Assembly (NCBI GenBank): GCA_041749815.1
Contig: JBGTAR010000016.1
Coordinates: 1-13,085 of the forward strand
Direction: 5' to 3'
From: JAJTZA01 sp041749815
GTDB lineage: Bacteria; Verrucomicrobiota; Verrucomicrobiia; Chthoniobacterales; Terrimicrobiaceae
Length of the DNA stretch: 13,085 bases
The notes below the pieces were generated by a model. The model made no database searches. It was not told the DNA's origin and worked only from the letters and a program-made list of their open reading frames with translations. A program made the position numbers and the translations under genes. Positions 1 to 6,658 of this stretch are shown in pieces (position 1 is the first letter of the stretch; each line of letters begins with the position of its first letter).

Positions 1-558
1 CGTCAGCATGTCCAGAAGGGACTCGACGAGCACTTCCGGGGTGTGATGCAGAAAAAATGCCGCATAACAAAGGTTGACCCCAACAATCCCAAGAGCCTCC
101 TGCTGCAGAGACGCTTCGGCATCCAACATGCGCACATGCATAAGGATCTGACTGGGTTCATCGCGGGGTCGGCTTTGGAATTTGATTCCCATCCAGCCAT
201 GACACTCATTACCGCCCTGGAAGCTGCGGGCCACAACCGTGTCAGCAAACGCAAAAAAAGCGGTCGTATCGCCACGGGCCGTTCCGAGGCGCCCGATATT
301 CAATTCAAATTCACGGTCCAGCATGGCCTGAAGTCGGCCCTTGGAGACATAGCGCTCGCTCAGGCCATAGATGGCGTCACTCACCTTCATGTCATACGCG
401 GAGATGCTTTTTGCGATGGTCCCCGCAGCACCCCCCACACGAAAAAACCAGCGAACCACCTCTTGGCCGGCACCGATTTCAGCAAAGGTCCCATACCACC
501 GCGGGTCCAGGTTAACTTTCAGGGCTTTATTATGCGTGTCGAGGGATTCTGTGCTCAC
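1..558 (-). CDS. Conserved protein of unknown function, N-terminal 186 codons (3' end beyond left edge)
   Basis: The gene starts at GTG (556-558) and stays open to base 1. The in-frame TGA of the upstream EIIA gene (598-600) limits the start to a short interval in which this GTG is the best candidate. Visible landmarks are NLDPRWYGTFAEIGAGQEV near residue 16, a WFFRVGGAAGTIAKSISAYD block, and further on FFAFADTVVARSF, HGWMGIKFQ and QQEALGIVGVNL. I recognise this as a widespread conserved bacterial family whose full-length members are, as I recall, several hundred residues long. Automatic labels for it are inconsistent (for example TonB receptor or nicotinate-nucleotide adenylyltransferase), and nothing visible supports either name. 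There is no signal peptide, so it is probably cytoplasmic. It is the third gene of the nadK-EIIA operon, 39 bp after the EIIA stop. The reading frame is very secure; the function is unknown. Confidence 0.85.
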   Translation of the reverse strand, partial: MSTESLDTHNKALKVNLDPRWYGTFAEIGAGQEVVRWFFRVGGAAGTIAKSISAYDMKVSDAIYGLSERYVSKGRLQAMLDREFELNIGRLGTARGDTTAFFAFADTVVARSFQGGNECHGWMGIKFQSRPRDEPSQILMHVRMLDAEASLQQEALGIVGVNLCYAAFFLHHTPEVLVESLLDMLT

Positions 559-597
559 ACGAGCACTTGAGCAGGAATCGTGCGAGGTTTGCAGGAT

Positions 598-1059
598 TCA
601 GAGCCGGGATTCGCCTTCGCCAAGAAGCTGGACAAAGTCGGAAGCGGAATGAGCGGAGAGGAGGGCCGGGAGGCTTTCGGGATCTTTGCAGCAGCGCACA
701 ATGGCACCCACCACACGAAGGTATTCGGTGCTAAAGGCTGCGGGGATACCGGCAACAAAAACCAGGTGGACCGGTCCCTCGGCGTTCGGAAGTTGCAGTG
801 GAGGGGAACACCGCCCGGCGGCCAGTACGATGCGTGAGACGGCCTCGGTCCGCCCATGGGCGATGAGCAAACCAAGCCCGTCTTCAAAGATCACGGCGGC
901 GTCTCTGGTTTCGATTGCCGCCTTCAGCGCGTTGAAATCTTTGACGTTGGAATTGCCCTTCAGTCGGGCAAGGACCTGATCAACCGCAATGGCCTTGGTC
1001 GTGGCATGCAAGGCGATATCCACTTGATGAACGGGAAGAAGCTCGCTGAGTGTGCTCAT
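598..1059 (-). CDS. PTS EIIA-like phosphoacceptor domain protein (PtsN/fructose-type IIA)
   Basis: This is a 153-residue single-domain protein, the usual size for a free-standing EIIA of the nitrogen/fructose class. These proteins take a phosphate on a histidine from HPr/NPr and either pass it to a sugar permease or act as regulators. The phosphoacceptor signature is at residues 61-70 (GLGLLIAHGR), with H68 as the expected phosphohistidine; the family usually reads PHGR or PHAR. The following VFVAGIPAAFSTEYLRVVGAI matches the second conserved block, but the second active-site histidine expected there (EHL in typical members) is tyrosine in EYL. No permease or EI/HPr gene is in view, which favours a regulatory role. 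It starts only 3 bases after the NAD kinase stop, without a Shine-Dalgarno sequence, so translation is probably coupled. Domain call firm, role inferred. Confidence 0.85.
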   Translation of the reverse strand: MSTLSELLPVHQVDIALHATTKAIAVDQVLARLKGNSNVKDFNALKAAIETRDAAVIFEDGLGLLIAHGRTEAVSRIVLAAGRCSPPLQLPNAEGPVHLVFVAGIPAAFSTEYLRVVGAIVRCCKDPESLPALLSAHSASDFVQLLGEGESRL

Positions 1060-1062
1060 TTT

Positions 1063-1914
1063 TCAGACATTACTGCCGCTCCACTTGAGTTTTTGCCGGA
1101 GGACTTTGGGAAATTGGCGCTCCGGCAACATTGCCAGGTGGAGTTGGCGGCTGCTCTTCACGATTTTGAGTTGATCGCCCTCGGCAAGAGCCACGGACTG
1201 TTGTCCATCCACGGTGATAAATGCCTCTTTATCCCGCTGAACAAAACTGGCCTTGATCACCGCTCGATCGCTGGTGACCACCGAGCGATTGGTGAGCACA
1301 TGCGGGCAGATGGGCGTGATGACAAATGCCCCGCAACTCGGCATCAGAATCGGCCCGCCAGCGGAAAGGGAGTATGCGGTGGAACCGGTGGGCGTGGCCA
1401 CAATGAGACCATCCGCATTGTATTCCGTGAGCACAGCGTCATCGATGGAAACCTCGACTTTAATCAATGCCGACAATTGGCCGCGACCAATCACGACATC
1501 ATTGACTGCATAAAAACGTTTGCGCGGTGAGGATCCCGATAGCTCCACCAGCATGAGATTGCGAGCGCTGAGGATGTAATCTTTTTTGACCAGGCTCTCA
1601 ACCGCTCTGGCAATTTCTGAAGGGCCGACGCAGGTCAAGAATCCCAAGGAGCCAATATTGATGCCAAAAATCGGACGGATGTCTGAACCCAGGCGGTGAA
1701 CCACACGGAGGATGGTGCCATCGCCCCCAAGCACAATCAGGATGGTGGACTGCGCGGCGAGAGCTTTCTCATCAAGTTGGGACGACCGGCCAATGAGTGC
1801 GGCCGTCTCGGCTTCCAATCGGAATTTTGCACGGCGCTTCTCCAGGGCTAGCACCACGGATTTTAGGACAGCCCCCGCATCGGCCTTGTTGGAATGGGCA
1901 ATGATTCCAATCAT
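1063..1914 (-). CDS. nadK: NAD kinase
   Basis: This cytoplasmic enzyme phosphorylates NAD with ATP or polyphosphate to make NADP, the main route to NADPH. The 283-residue length is normal for the family. The diagnostic motifs are all present: GGDGTILR at residues 63-70 (catalytic Asp in GGDG), GINIGSLGFLT at about 84-94, NDV at 138-140 (usually NEV/NDV), NADGLIVATPTGSTAYSLSA at about 166-185, and DGQ at 236-238. The ATG start at 1914 lies directly before the IIAHSNK N-terminal strand, and no better upstream start is seen. The codons before it carry no Shine-Dalgarno sequence. It is the first gene of an operon with the EIIA-like gene (3-bp gap) and the conserved unknown gene. A 91-bp spacer separates it from the AsmA-like gene upstream on the same strand, so co-transcription is possible. 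Confidence 0.97.
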   Translation of the reverse strand: MIGIIAHSNKADAGAVLKSVVLALEKRRAKFRLEAETAALIGRSSQLDEKALAAQSTILIVLGGDGTILRVVHRLGSDIRPIFGINIGSLGFLTCVGPSEIARAVESLVKKDYILSARNLMLVELSGSSPRKRFYAVNDVVIGRGQLSALIKVEVSIDDAVLTEYNADGLIVATPTGSTAYSLSAGGPILMPSCGAFVITPICPHVLTNRSVVTSDRAVIKASFVQRDKEAFITVDGQQSVALAEGDQLKIVKSSRQLHLAMLPERQFPKVLRQKLKWSGSNV

Positions 1915-2005
1915 GGCAGGCGAGGGGTTGGCAGCAGTCGTGAGTTGGGTGTGATCACTTAAAGATTAGAGGAAAGGAAAACAAAGGAATGGCCGGGAAT
2001 CAATA
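1915..2005. other. 91-bp intergenic spacer between the AsmA-like gene and nadK
   Basis: Both flanking genes read on the minus strand. The spacer has a perfect 8-bp palindrome, GTGATCAC, at 1951-1958 and a purine-rich stretch at about 1968-1985. I see no convincing terminator hairpin and no strong promoter, so I cannot tell whether nadK has its own promoter or is read through from upstream. Confidence 0.5.
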
Positions 2006-3388
2006 TTATCGGTTCAGCAAAGGCGTGAGGGCATCCAAAACACCTTTTACCCCCTCCTTCGCTCCTGCGGGCACATCTCTGAGAATTTGTGTCCCCTGGT
2101 CGATCACCTGCTCCCCCATGGCAACGGCCAAACGGGCGGAAAGGTTCTCCGTGGGCTCAGCAAGAGTTCCTCCCACCAGAAGATCTGTCCACACGTAGCC
2201 ATCCCTGTTCTCGGTAAAAACTTTTTCCCTTGAGCCGGGCACCCACTGCAGAACTTGTGGACTGACCCCGACACGGAAGGCGCCTGTCAACGCTCCACCC
2301 TCCCTCACCACAAAATCCCCCTCCAGCCGCATCAATCCCTTCGATTCTCCCATAAAATCCGTCACCGTTAGAACGTCTCCGGATTTTTGGAAATTCCCTG
2401 AAACTTCCTGGAGTGGCATCCTGCGAAATTGTGGAGATGACGTGAATTTTGCAACTTCCACCAAGAGTGGCACGTTTTCCAATCGTCCTTCCGTGAGGAT
2501 AAACTTACCCGTTGATGAATGCTGGCTTTGGTCTTTTGGCCACGCGATCGCTGCTTCCCCTGACAGGCGACCGGTGAGTTTTGTCTGCCAATCGGGGTCC
2601 AGGAAAGGGGTGACATTCACGTCCGTCCAGGAGACCTGCATTGTTGAGCCATCCCCAAATTCCCCCGATGCACTCAGCTTGCCAGACTCTCCCAGTTGAA
2701 ACGAGGAGCGGGTCAGAAAAAAAACACCATCCGACACCCTTGCATGAGCGGACGCCAGAGACATCTGCGGCAGGGTCGCCACATCAAGCAGCCCACCTGT
2801 GGCTGTCACCTCATACGAGGATCCCTTGGGTTCGAGAGTGAGAACCGATTTGCTCACTTCCAAAGTCTGCTCTCCCTGAGAGTTCTTCAAAGTGACCGTT
2901 CCCTGGGTTGCCCGCAAGAAACCAAGTTCAAAGCGCTGGGGCAGCCAGCTTGGCCTTGCCGGGGTCTCGGGAGGATTGGTGTCCTCCACCTCGCTGGGTC
3001 TGTCGGATTCGCCACCTTGAAGCACAATTTCCAATTCCAAGATATCGATGGAGTTGACCTTCCAGGCACCACCCCATGCTGCACGCCAGTCAATCACAGC
3101 ACGAACCTGGCGGGCGTCCACACTTCCAATCCGCGAGCCTTCCAGACCAGTGGCAGAAACCTTTTCCGTAAAAACGTTTGGCCCGCTCCAACGGAATGGA
3201 TCAAAGGAGACTTCCGCAGCAAGCGCTTTGCCAGCTCTCTCTGCGACCAGTGCCCGGAAGTCCTCCCCCCGCAAAAATGACCCGATCCACGAGGAAAGCC
3301 CAAAGGCAGAACCAACAACAACCAGCACCAAAATCACAACACCCACCAACAAAACCTGCGTGATTCCCGGCTTGTCTCGTTTTCGCAT
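2006..3388 (-). CDS. AsmA/TamB-like inner-membrane-anchored envelope protein
   Basis: This is a 460-residue protein with one N-terminal transmembrane helix (about residues 11-30, after the basic MRKRDKPG) and a long periplasmic part made of alternating beta-strand segments. Short phrases such as FDPFRWSGPNVFTEKVSATG, a run of amphipathic repeats, and a C-terminal section with LEGDFVVREGGALTGAFRVG and VGGTLAEPTENLSARL are typical of AsmA-like C-terminal domains. Known relatives form beta-groove proteins linked to phospholipid transport or outer-membrane homeostasis; that role is inferred here. I chose ATG 3388 over an in-frame TTG at 3424 because it places the basic residues directly before the helix. 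An AAAGG lies 7 bases upstream and may act as a weak ribosome site. The gene is divergent from the small secreted protein gene at 3499. Family call moderate, membrane anchor clear. Confidence 0.75.
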   Translation of the reverse strand: MRKRDKPGITQVLLVGVVILVLVVVGSAFGLSSWIGSFLRGEDFRALVAERAGKALAAEVSFDPFRWSGPNVFTEKVSATGLEGSRIGSVDARQVRAVIDWRAAWGGAWKVNSIDILELEIVLQGGESDRPSEVEDTNPPETPARPSWLPQRFELGFLRATQGTVTLKNSQGEQTLEVSKSVLTLEPKGSSYEVTATGGLLDVATLPQMSLASAHARVSDGVFFLTRSSFQLGESGKLSASGEFGDGSTMQVSWTDVNVTPFLDPDWQTKLTGRLSGEAAIAWPKDQSQHSSTGKFILTEGRLENVPLLVEVAKFTSSPQFRRMPLQEVSGNFQKSGDVLTVTDFMGESKGLMRLEGDFVVREGGALTGAFRVGVSPQVLQWVPGSREKVFTENRDGYVWTDLLVGGTLAEPTENLSARLAVAMGEQVIDQGTQILRDVPAGAKEGVKGVLDALTPLLNR

Positions 3389-3461
3389 AGCCAAGCCTTT
3401 AACCCACGACCCGCTCCCCGACAATCTCTGATATCTGGATTCTCCCAGACAGAGCGTTCAT

Positions 3462-3491
3462 TTGACTTTGGCCTCGGGTTTCTGGTATTAA
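3462..3491 (+). promoter_or_regulatory. Sigma70-like promoter directly abutting the start codon at 3499
   Basis: TTGACT (3462-3467) and TATTAA (3486-3491) are separated by 18 bases. The last -10 base is only 7 bases before the ATG at 3499, so transcription would begin at or next to the start codon. No Shine-Dalgarno sequence precedes that ATG, which fits a leaderless mRNA. The hexamers are seen directly; promoter activity is inferred. Confidence 0.5.
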
Positions 3492-3498
3492 ACATTTG

Positions 3499-4035
3499 AT
3501 GAACTCGTTGACTCCCCAATTTGCTTCGCATTTTATTCTGCTTCTTGGGTTTCTCTTAATCGACCCAATCCCCTCCCAAGCAGAGACCGAGGTCAATATA
3601 CAAATTGAATCCCAAAAAAGCATGCGAGGAGGCTCAACGCTGGTCATGACGCAGTCGGGCGAGGGCAATGGGGTCGTGCTCACGATCGATTACCCGGAAG
3701 GGGAGGGTGGGGGAGGGAATATCTGGTTCAAGGTGGATGGTTTCACAGGACCCCTCAGCCACATCACTTTTAATGCCAAGGGGACTATCGGATATGGTCG
3801 CATTGGAGTCCGTGGTGCCGACAAGCAAGCCAGTCAGATTGGCATGGCACTACCCACTCTAACGGATGGCATGCAGGAGTATTCCTTGGACTTCAGTTCC
3901 GTAATTCAGGCGGCAGAAGCCAGCGGCCAGGAGTTTTTGTATCCGATCACTGAGATCATCATCGGCTTCCGTTACAAGGATAACGCTCAAGATGTCCTCG
4001 AAATCTCAGATATGGTCCTCCACACGCTGGAATAA
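3499..4035 (+). CDS. Small secreted beta-rich protein, possibly carbohydrate-binding-like
   Basis: This is a 178-residue protein with a Sec signal peptide (hydrophobic FILLLGFLLI at about residues 12-21, likely cleavage after SQA at 26-28). The mature part is rich in alternating strand residues: GNIWFKVDGFTGPLSHITFN, then GRIGVRGADKQ, and a C-terminal LEISDMVLHTLE. This layout resembles galactose-binding-fold or CBM11/CIA30-like domains, in which a strand ending in an 'effect on the fold' segment closes a jelly roll. That is a fold guess, not a firm assignment. There are no catalytic motifs and no lipobox. I chose ATG 3499 over the TTG directly before it. The gene diverges from the AsmA-like gene and converges with the 5'-nucleotidase gene, whose stop is only 20 bases away. 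I see no clear terminator between them. Confidence 0.7.
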   Translation: MNSLTPQFASHFILLLGFLLIDPIPSQAETEVNIQIESQKSMRGGSTLVMTQSGEGNGVVLTIDYPEGEGGGGNIWFKVDGFTGPLSHITFNAKGTIGYGRIGVRGADKQASQIGMALPTLTDGMQEYSLDFSSVIQAAEASGQEFLYPITEIIIGFRYKDNAQDVLEISDMVLHTLE

Positions 4036-4055
4036 GTAAGGTCCAAGGATCAAAA

Positions 4056-5645
4056 TCAGGACATCACATCCCGTCTGCCAACTCCGGCGCTCCCTTTTCC
4101 AGAAAGGAATGAGATCAGGGCCTCCCGGGTTTGGACCCGGTGGATTTGGGCTTTGGTGCTTGGCTCAGACATGATTGCCCGCAGTTTCATCATGCGCTGA
4201 CCCGCACCTGATGCGTCATAGGTGTTCATAGCCACAAGATATCTGCGGGTACGATCAAGAGGTTGTCCATCGGAGCTTTCAACGCCAACGATCTGTGGAA
4301 CCGCATCGGGGCTCATTTTAAAGCGGAGCCCAATGAGAGACGGTCCACGTCTCTGGCCCGTGATTGGCATCTCTGAGAGCGCGGCCATGAGTTGTTCAGG
4401 CGTCATTTCTCCGGTGATCACATAATTTTCGTAGGGCAGGATCTTCCACACATCGGCGATGGTTTTGAGACCGGGCTCCAAATTCTGTTGAGAAAATAGC
4501 CCGTGGATCACGGCATCAGTCATGACACCTTTTTGCTGGAGGGCCTGAGTTACCGCCGTGCCAATCAGTCGCTCCACATCGCTGGGTTGACCAGGCGCCG
4601 CTTGTGTTGAGAACATTTCTGTGAGTAAACCCGCCGATGAACTGAGGATTTTTTCGGATTCCTCCAAATCATTGTGAGCAAGCGAAAGAATCCCCGGGTC
4701 CAAAGGGATCTCGGAGGTCATTCGGCGGGTCATCGCCTCCGCCCGGACCAGCTTGCGAGTTGAGGCATCAAAAAACAGATCCGTTTTTCCGACATTGATG
4801 CCGTAATAATTGGCTTGGGAGTAAAGGACCCCGTTGACATTTTGGCTGGGAAGATCGCGATGGGTGTGCCCGGCTATGATGAGGGCCGCATCGGGGACCG
4901 CACGGGAGATGGCATCCACGCGGTTGGCAAAATCATCACCTCCCTGCCTCACGCCCATATGAGTGGCAAAAATCACCGCATCTGCCCCAAGCGCCCGGAC
5001 CTCCTGGGCCGTCTCAACAGCCGCTCTTATCGGGTCGGCTGCCTCAAATCCTTTTGTAAACTCAGGCTGGAACCAGTACGGAAGACCGGGAGTTGTCAGA
5101 CCAATCACCGCAATCTGGAACCCTCCGACATTCTTCAGGACATACGGTTTGATTTTCTCAAAAGGGGATTTCCCACCGCTGAGTTTGCCGGCGGGTTTTC
5201 CTTCCAAAACAGCATTGGCGCTTAATACCGGGATGGAGGAATTTTCAAGGACTCTGGCAAAAGGCTCAACGCCCCAATCGAATTCGTGATTCCCCACGAC
5301 CCACCCATCATACCCCAATGCATCAAAGCATTGGGTCATGATCTGCCCCTGGGTTCGCAAACCAACTTCCGTCCCTTGGTAGACGTCGCCCACATCAATC
5401 AGCACGTTCTGCGGGTTTTCCGAACGCCACGCACGGATTTGTGTGGCGCAGCGGGCCAGGCCCCCCACGTTCGCCTCCCCCTCGTAGGTGGTGGTGGGAA
5501 GGATGTGTCCATGCAGGTCGGTGGTGTGCAGGATCGAGATTCTGGTAAGGCCCTCGCTCTCGGCAAAAGCACGTCTTGGAAGAAAACCCGCCAGGCACGC
5601 AGCGGTCGCTGTTCCCAGAAATTGCCTTCGAGTGGATTGCGACAT
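4056..5645 (-). CDS. Tat-exported bifunctional metallophosphatase/5'-nucleotidase (UshA/CpdB family)
   Basis: This is a 529-residue periplasmic enzyme predicted to hydrolyse nucleotides or related phosphate esters, releasing phosphate and nucleosides. The N-terminus has a twin-arginine signal (TRRQFLG at residues 5-11, hydrophobic stretch to about 22, AFA cleavage region at 26-28), so it is exported folded. The dinuclear metal site is complete: D43 and H45 in TTDLHGH, D87 in DVGD, N119 and H120 in GNHEFDWG, H229 in ATHMG, and H260 and H262 in GHTH. The C-terminal 5'-nucleotidase domain spans about 355-510, with LPYENYVITGEMTPEQL at about 403-419 and a NTYDASGAG substrate loop near 474-482. 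It lies 54 bp downstream of the SGNH gene on the same strand and is probably co-transcribed. A degenerate paralogue of it lies at 6659-8158. Confidence 0.93.
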   Translation of the reverse strand: MSQSTRRQFLGTATAACLAGFLPRRAFAESEGLTRISILHTTDLHGHILPTTTYEGEANVGGLARCATQIRAWRSENPQNVLIDVGDVYQGTEVGLRTQGQIMTQCFDALGYDGWVVGNHEFDWGVEPFARVLENSSIPVLSANAVLEGKPAGKLSGGKSPFEKIKPYVLKNVGGFQIAVIGLTTPGLPYWFQPEFTKGFEAADPIRAAVETAQEVRALGADAVIFATHMGVRQGGDDFANRVDAISRAVPDAALIIAGHTHRDLPSQNVNGVLYSQANYYGINVGKTDLFFDASTRKLVRAEAMTRRMTSEIPLDPGILSLAHNDLEESEKILSSSAGLLTEMFSTQAAPGQPSDVERLIGTAVTQALQQKGVMTDAVIHGLFSQQNLEPGLKTIADVWKILPYENYVITGEMTPEQLMAALSEMPITGQRRGPSLIGLRFKMSPDAVPQIVGVESSDGQPLDRTRRYLVAMNTYDASGAGQRMMKLRAIMSEPSTKAQIHRVQTREALISFLSGKGSAGVGRRDVMS

Positions 5646-5699
5646 GGTCGATCCATCTCAGGATTTCCCCGAACTTTCAACCCTCTTGCGCTCTTGCTC

Positions 5700-6506
5700 C
5701 TATGACCCCTTCACCGCAGCGGAATCATTATACTCCATCCAGGTTTTCCAGGCGATTTGCTGAGCGAGGGCGGCATCTTCCGCGCTGAGCTCGGTTCCAT
5801 CGGGAAGGTTGCGGTAGGAACTGCCCTCGGGGCTCTGGTCATACATCGCGCTATAAATCACACACGCTGCCAAATAGGAGCCAAAAGGACTTTGGTGTGT
5901 TCCCACCTTGTTCAAGGCGTAGGATTTGCCCGTTTCATTGTCCAGGAGCGCCACATTCTTGCCAAGTTCCGCAAAACGTTGAAAAGCCAATGCCACCGGG
6001 GCACACGAAGCTTGGTATTTCTTTGCTTGTTCGGTGTAGGCATCCATGAACCGGCTGACACTTGCTTCCGAAGGATTCGGATCCCTCACGAAACCTGTAT
6101 AAAACATCATCTTTGTGCCCGCTGACTTGATGATCTTGTCGAATTCTACCGCCGCCGCCGCCAAATCCAAAGCTCCTTCGGCTTTCTGCATCGCACGCGA
6201 ATTGTCCTGGAGAACCACCAGATCGTATCCGCCTTTTGCGATTTTTTCTGCCACCGGCTGACCCCGCACTCCCTCCTCAAGATGCCATTTCAGGCTCTTG
6301 CCCCCTGCAACTTGTGTGTCCACATTGAGCGACTTGTCTTTGCTCCCGGCAAGCCCAACGAGCATCTTCGGGATATCGTAGGTGTAGGTGAGACTGTTGC
6401 CCACCATCAAAACCTTCGTGGGCTCCGCGGCCTCTGCCCCGCATAACCCATGCATCCCAACCGCCCAAACCATACAAAAACCCATCAGAAAAATCTGCTT
6501 CTTCAT
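5700..6506 (-). CDS. Secreted SGNH-hydrolase-like protein
   Basis: This is a 268-residue exported protein, with a signal peptide over residues 1-27 (MKKQIFLMG, hydrophobic core, GAEAAEP). The mature part follows the SGNH order: block I VLMVGNSLTYTYDIP with the putative nucleophile S38 in GNS, block II AGGKSL at 67-72, block III VVLQDNSR with N102, and a final block GTHQSPFGSYLAACVIYSAM with H204. Such enzymes deacylate esters or sugars. The acid normally three residues before the histidine is valine here (V201-G-T-H204), so either activity uses another acid or the protein is weakened. I chose ATG 6506 over an upstream in-frame start at 6587 because it begins the signal peptide exactly. It precedes the UshA-family gene by 54 bp and diverges from the lipoprotein gene. 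Confidence 0.8.
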   Translation of the reverse strand: MKKQIFLMGFCMVWAVGMHGLCGAEAAEPTKVLMVGNSLTYTYDIPKMLVGLAGSKDKSLNVDTQVAGGKSLKWHLEEGVRGQPVAEKIAKGGYDLVVLQDNSRAMQKAEGALDLAAAAVEFDKIIKSAGTKMMFYTGFVRDPNPSEASVSRFMDAYTEQAKKYQASCAPVALAFQRFAELGKNVALLDNETGKSYALNKVGTHQSPFGSYLAACVIYSAMYDQSPEGSSYRNLPDGTELSAEDAALAQQIAWKTWMEYNDSAAVKGS

Positions 6507-6579
6507 ATCAGCATGAAGATAGAATTGGCGGTGCACACCACAAGAAAAACCAAACCTATGATCTATGACGGGGTTTCCC

Positions 6580-6615
6580 TTTGTCATGATTGCAACGTGA
6601 CAAAAATGTTACAAA
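6580..6615. promoter_or_regulatory. Cluster of three Pho-box-like half-sites
   Basis: TTTGTCAT (6580-6587) is followed by GTGACAAA (6597-6604) and GTTACAAA (6608-6615). The first is the inverted complement of the second, with perfect 7-bp arms and an 11-base spacer. The last two are direct repeats with 7 of 8 bases identical and an 11-bp period. Read on the minus strand they give TTGTAAC, a 4-base AT-rich linker, then TTGTCAC. PhoB boxes in other bacteria are 7-bp CTGTCAT-type direct repeats with a 4-bp linker. The repeats are seen directly; binding by a PhoB-type regulator is inference, supported by the phosphatase-family genes on both sides. Confidence 0.45.
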
Positions 6616-6621
6616 CCCAGG

Positions 6622-6649
6622 TTGGCATGTGCCCTGCTAGGAGTATGAT
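6622..6649 (+). promoter_or_regulatory. Sigma70-like promoter for the lipoprotein gene
   Basis: TTGGCA (6622-6627) and TATGAT (6644-6649) match five of six consensus bases each and are 16 bases apart. The expected start site is about 6656, next to GTG 6659, giving a leaderless or nearly leaderless mRNA. An AGGAG at 6639-6643 looks like a ribosome site but would lie inside the promoter spacer and not be transcribed from this promoter. It is also 15 bases from the GTG. Confidence 0.55.
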
Positions 6650-6658
6650 CATCAAACT

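Larger units (their letters stand above)
6507..6658. promoter_or_regulatory. 152-bp divergent control region
   Basis: This spacer separates the start of the minus-strand SGNH/5'-nucleotidase pair from the plus-strand lipoprotein/pseudopilin pair. It holds a half-site cluster (6580-6615) and a plus-strand promoter (6622-6649), listed separately. For the minus-strand genes a weak candidate pair is TTGTGG and TATCTT, 16 bases apart, with TATCTT 9 bases before the ATG at 6506. No Shine-Dalgarno sequence precedes either start. Confidence 0.6.

Noticed and set aside
43..570. 175-codon plus-strand open frame
   Set aside because: It is antisense to the partial GTG-started gene at 1-558, whose minus-strand protein shows clear conserved-family features, while this translation has none.
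856..1530. 224-codon plus-strand open frame
   Set aside because: It runs antisense across the EIIA-like and NAD kinase genes, both of which have diagnostic motifs; this one has no recognisable domain.
2696..3280. 194-codon plus-strand open frame
   Set aside because: It is antisense to the AsmA-like gene and has low-complexity, Cys/Pro/Arg-rich content typical of a shadow frame.
3389..3424. TTG at 3424 as the start of the AsmA-like protein
   Set aside because: It would add 12 residues before the natural basic-then-hydrophobic N-terminus that begins at ATG 3388.
4036..4055. Terminator between the convergent genes ending at 4035 and 4056
   Set aside because: The gap is 20 bases with no stable stem or T-run; any terminator would have to lie inside the coding ends.
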